A stretch of DNA of 37,059 bases from a bacterium (GTDB lineage Bacteria; CLD3; SB21). Below are positions 35,701 to 37,059 of this stretch, piece after piece. The stretch spans positions 1-37,059 of the forward strand of contig JABWCP010000030.1 in assembly GCA_013360215.1 (NCBI GenBank), in the 5' to 3' direction. Position 1 is the first letter of the stretch. Each line of letters begins with the position of its first letter. Position numbers and translations under genes: made by a program. The notes under the pieces are model-generated. The model worked only from the letters and a program-made list of their open reading frames with translations, was not told where the DNA came from and made no database searches.

Positions 35701-36421
35701 CGATGATGGCGATCAGTTTGAGATGATAGATACTGCCGAGTTTCTGCTTTTCTTCGGCTTTTTTATGCGCTTTTTTATCGGTCACACTGTGGGTTTCGCG
35801 TACCGTATCGGTAAATTCGCGGCGCGCAAGCAGGCGAACCAAAATCACGCACAACCCCATCAAGCCGCCGTACATCGTAATGAGATTGGACGTACCGATG
35901 GCATGCACCAAAGCTTTGATCGAAAAACCGCTGATCATACCGCCCAAAATACCGGCGCTCAGAATAATGCCGATCAGTCGTTTGGCCTGCCGCGTATCCA
36001 AAACGTCATTGGTAAATGTCCAAAACTGGAGTATGAGGAGGAAGTTAAATACTTCAAATCCCACATAGATCATGGGATACATCAGCGACCAACCGGAATC
36101 CACAAAAATACGTGTAACCCCGACGGCCAATATCATACCGCCGGTAACGGCATAGATCAGCCGGTCACGTCGGAAGCGATCCACTATGGCGTGAAACGCC
36201 ACGCCGCATACGCTGAGCGCAATGGAGATGGCAAGATACATGTACGACAGCTTGGTCGCATCAAAACGGCTAAGAAAAAGCGTGTCCGCAGCCGTTCGTC
36301 CGACGATGGTAGCCGCCGTCATAAAAAAAAGATATGCGAAGAGAATCCCCGTCTTAAAGTATTCCTCTCGTTCTACGGCAAGAATACGTCCAACGCGAAT
36401 CGTCGAGATTTTAGAAGCCAT
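32720..36421 (-). CDS. Npt1/Npt2-type nucleotide transporter fused to HEAT repeats and two cNMP-binding domains
   Basis: A 1233 aa fusion. Residues about 20-430 form a 12-helix transporter like ATP/ADP translocases (TGILFAYLFFMTAATIVGRT, SRFDATKLSYMYLAISIAL, FVDGIIKPLSKSGSAILLIL). Residues about 440-900 are HEAT-like helical pairs (SPRVRTEALRVIEKI, HTEVKVQAILTLSAYGDD, SKEVQIFAIDAAHRI). Two cyclic-nucleotide-binding domains follow at about 930-1055 and 1105-1228, each with the phosphate-cassette pattern FGEMA-x-LDNE-x-RSASVTA. A linker with a Gly/Ala/Pro stretch (AAAGGGAPKPVIPQI) separates them. Such proteins exist in other bacteria, but their substrate and regulation are mostly untested; nucleotide-gated transport is plausible. 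No obvious ribosome site precedes ATG 36421. Confidence 0.85.
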   Translation of the reverse strand: MASKISTIRVGRILAVEREEYFKTGILFAYLFFMTAATIVGRTAADTLFLSRFDATKLSYMYLAISIALSVCGVAFHAIVDRFRRDRLIYAVTGGMILAVGVTRIFVDSGWSLMYPMIYVGFEVFNFLLILQFWTFTNDVLDTRQAKRLIGIILSAGILGGMISGFSIKALVHAIGTSNLITMYGGLMGLCVILVRLLARREFTDTVRETHSVTDKKAHKKAEEKQKLGSIYHLKLIAIIVSIITMVLMFIDYQFKMVLKEYYRNDELAAVLGQFYGYTGIVALVFQFFLSSRILSKYGILVSLLILPIFLLISSLSIWFAPAIPGTVMIGSLVLYLMPILNAVVFAKASDKIFSDTIYSSASQLMYVPLHANVRGRAKVFVDGIIKPLSKSGSAILLILSAHFFPVAVNDISLAVVGLLIICIIAIFLVKREYVKSLFSTLKANQIDFKDINFNVSDSSAIEILVQGLESQDDRRVLYCLDALKNIEGFYLIPHVLTLMHHKSPRVRTEALRVIEKITPRQAVDEVIKRLGDDHTEVKVQAILTLSAYGDDNHIKRILSFLIDEDSEIKGAAISGLMQYYGIDGIFYSVDIFKQMLESPRINDRKEIARIIGRIGLKNFHKPLIKLLDDPSKEVQIFAIDAAHRINAIDLIPMIIKKLKQKETRHKAMEALSAFDAADIVPTLRTYLEFSRQYQEISLYIPRVFEMIASQECADIMLKNYDHAGPYLRLKILDSLAKIQFRNHDVELDRDLIEKWINLEFQEHRFFTQTLNAAKPFDGIAILIESVTHIRHGVFERVFKLLGFLHDHKVITTVFLNLSNTDKRVQANAVEVLDNMLEGELRTSVVQIVNSHISHKFNEERDAIKFFDTLMAAYGKDHDWLKMCVEFVSTSPKFDEWDHNRAFALRKLIHDTQVSFERKEVLNIIQKVAILKRVSFFASLSGEYLANIALQMKSAKCHAGEAVFHEGETGDSFYVVIKGKVLIHKGETRLVEMGPGQCFGEMAILDNEKRSASVTALEDTLMFKLESEAFYDIIADRIEIAKGVIRMLTQRLRQQLAKVAAAGGGAPKPVIPQIEESAVEEMIEGESANIASELDSQALLKRVLLLKEIDLFASLPDEDMVMLANTIEEVKYKKGQDIFLEGDQGDAMYGIVSGSVLIHKGNKDLATLGEKKYFGEMAVLDNEPRSASVTAVADTTLLKLSSDDFYSILFDKVEITRNIFAVLVQRLRTTNTK

Positions 36422-36653
36422 ACACCGTGTTTGGCAAGACCTGATTCCAGTAAATAACTAGCGGACACAACAGTATGTAATGTACATAACTTTTAACGAT
36501 AGATGCAAGCTGCGTACATGGCAAACCGGGAGACAACATATGGAAGATAAATAGATAATAAACGGAATAAAGTTCCTGTGGGATGAACTATGCGGCAGCT
36601 CTTTTTTTTGAAATTTTCTGACACCGCTCATATTGAAAGTAAACACAAAACAT
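36422..36653. other. Intergenic DNA upstream of the transporter gene
   Basis: No convincing gene. A minus-strand frame of 62 codons (36458-36646) lacks any recognisable feature. On the minus strand, TTGCAT and TACATT are about 18 bp apart near 36490-36520 and could form the transporter promoter, but the match is weak. Confidence 0.4.
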
Positions 36654-37059
36654 CTCGCAGAAACGCAAAGGAAAAACTGTTCAATTTCTTAGCAGCTTGG
36701 GGAAAATGAGTTCGTCATTGATCACTCCGATTCTTAATGCTCGTGAGTAAATCACCTCGCAAAGACGCAAAGGAATAAACTATTCAATTTCTTAGCGGCT
36801 TGACGAGAATGAGTTCGCCATTGATCACTCTGATTCTTGATGCTCGTGAGTAAATCACCTCGCAGAGATGCAAAGGAAAAACTGTTCAATTTCTTAGCAG
36901 CTTGGCGAGAATGAGTTCGTCATTGATCACTCTGATTCTTGATGCTCGTGAGTAAATTGGCTCGCAAAGACGCAATAGAAAAAACTATTCAATTTCTTAG
37001 CGGCTCGGCGAGAATAGTTCGTCATTGATCACTCTGATTCTTGATGCTCGTGAGTAAAT
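36654..37059. repeat. Four tandem ~102 bp non-coding repeats with hairpin arms, continuing past the window
   Basis: Units start at 36654, 36756, 36859 and 36961 (periods 102, 103, 102). Each opens with CTCGCAAAGACGCAAAG or a close variant and, after an AT-rich stretch, has CTTAGCGGCTTGGCGAGAA or a variant. The second element is the imperfect reverse complement of the first (CTCGC-x-AAG-x-CGC-x-AAG), so every unit can fold into a stem with several mismatches. A shared second half (TTGATCACTCTGATTCTTGA) completes the unit. There are stop codons in every frame. The CGCAAAGACGCAAAG motif is a common interspersed repeat in environmental Bacteroidetes-like genomes, from memory. Confidence 0.92.

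Noticed and set aside
35723-36457. 244-codon plus-strand frame opposite the transporter gene
   Set aside because: Antisense to the membrane domain of a firmly identified protein; rich in Arg/His/Gln with no recognisable domain.
36654-37059. CRISPR array
   Set aside because: Units are about 102 bp and similar along their whole length, with no short repeat plus unique spacer pattern and no cas genes.

Overview
The window reads like a chromosome segment of a free-living Gram-negative bacterium of the Bacteroidetes/Chlorobi (FCB) kind. This rests on a C-terminal type IX secretion (T9SS type A) sorting domain on the large surface protein at 28345-31959, Bacteroidetes-style Bat proteins (BatD, BatE), several lipoproteins, an Npt-type nucleotide transporter fused to HEAT and cyclic-nucleotide-binding domains, and many ATGA-type gene overlaps. 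An Ignavibacteria- or KSB1-like lineage would fit, but the lineage cannot be fixed from the sequence alone. No tRNA, rRNA, CRISPR array or intact insertion sequence was seen.

Layout. (1) 1-2050 is an AT-rich accessory patch: an Abi_2-type HEPN abortive-infection gene, a ~300 nt non-coding gap, then an AbiEi-like antitoxin gene with a self-overlapping operator/promoter, whose expected toxin partner is reduced to a 35-codon reading frame. (2) 2063-8379, plus strand: a Crp/Fnr regulator, an M24 peptidase-like protein, a cysteine hydrolase of the isochorismatase type, an M13 metallopeptidase lipoprotein, an M64 metallopeptidase, an SRPBCC protein and a small membrane protein. (3) 8451-18704, minus strand: one tightly coupled operon of HAD phosphatase, batD, batE, comEC, a membrane sensor kinase, its NtrC-type sigma-54 response regulator and murI. 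(4) 18896-22663, plus strand: a second coupled operon of family 4 uracil-DNA glycosylase (probably from a leaderless mRNA), holA, an ECF sigma factor, moaC and a DUF3108 periplasmic protein. (5) 22668-27482, minus strand: an unrecognised protein, a two-lipoprotein AT-rich island bracketed by two identical terminators, and a predicted outer-membrane protein. (6) 27653-31959, plus strand: a small membrane protein and a 1204-residue T9SS-exported beta-propeller protein with a ~330 nt leader. (7) 32050-36421, minus strand: a 1233-residue transporter/HEAT/cNMP protein followed by an orphan trpF-like gene. (8) 36654 to the window end: four tandem ~102 bp units, each with imperfect hairpin arms.

The strongest candidate for new biology is the island at 23550-26059. 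Its upstream lipoprotein gene is out of frame by exactly one base at a run of seven G residues inside the signal peptide. Its Shine-Dalgarno sequence and start codon are intact upstream of the run. A perfect 14 bp inverted repeat flanks the same gene, and 32 bp direct repeats (terminators) bracket the whole pair. This arrangement suggests a switchable surface lipoprotein, although a sequencing error in the homopolymer must be excluded first. Other points of interest are the operator-promoter of the orphan AbiEi-like gene, the leader of the T9SS protein, and the transporter-HEAT-double-cNMP fusion.
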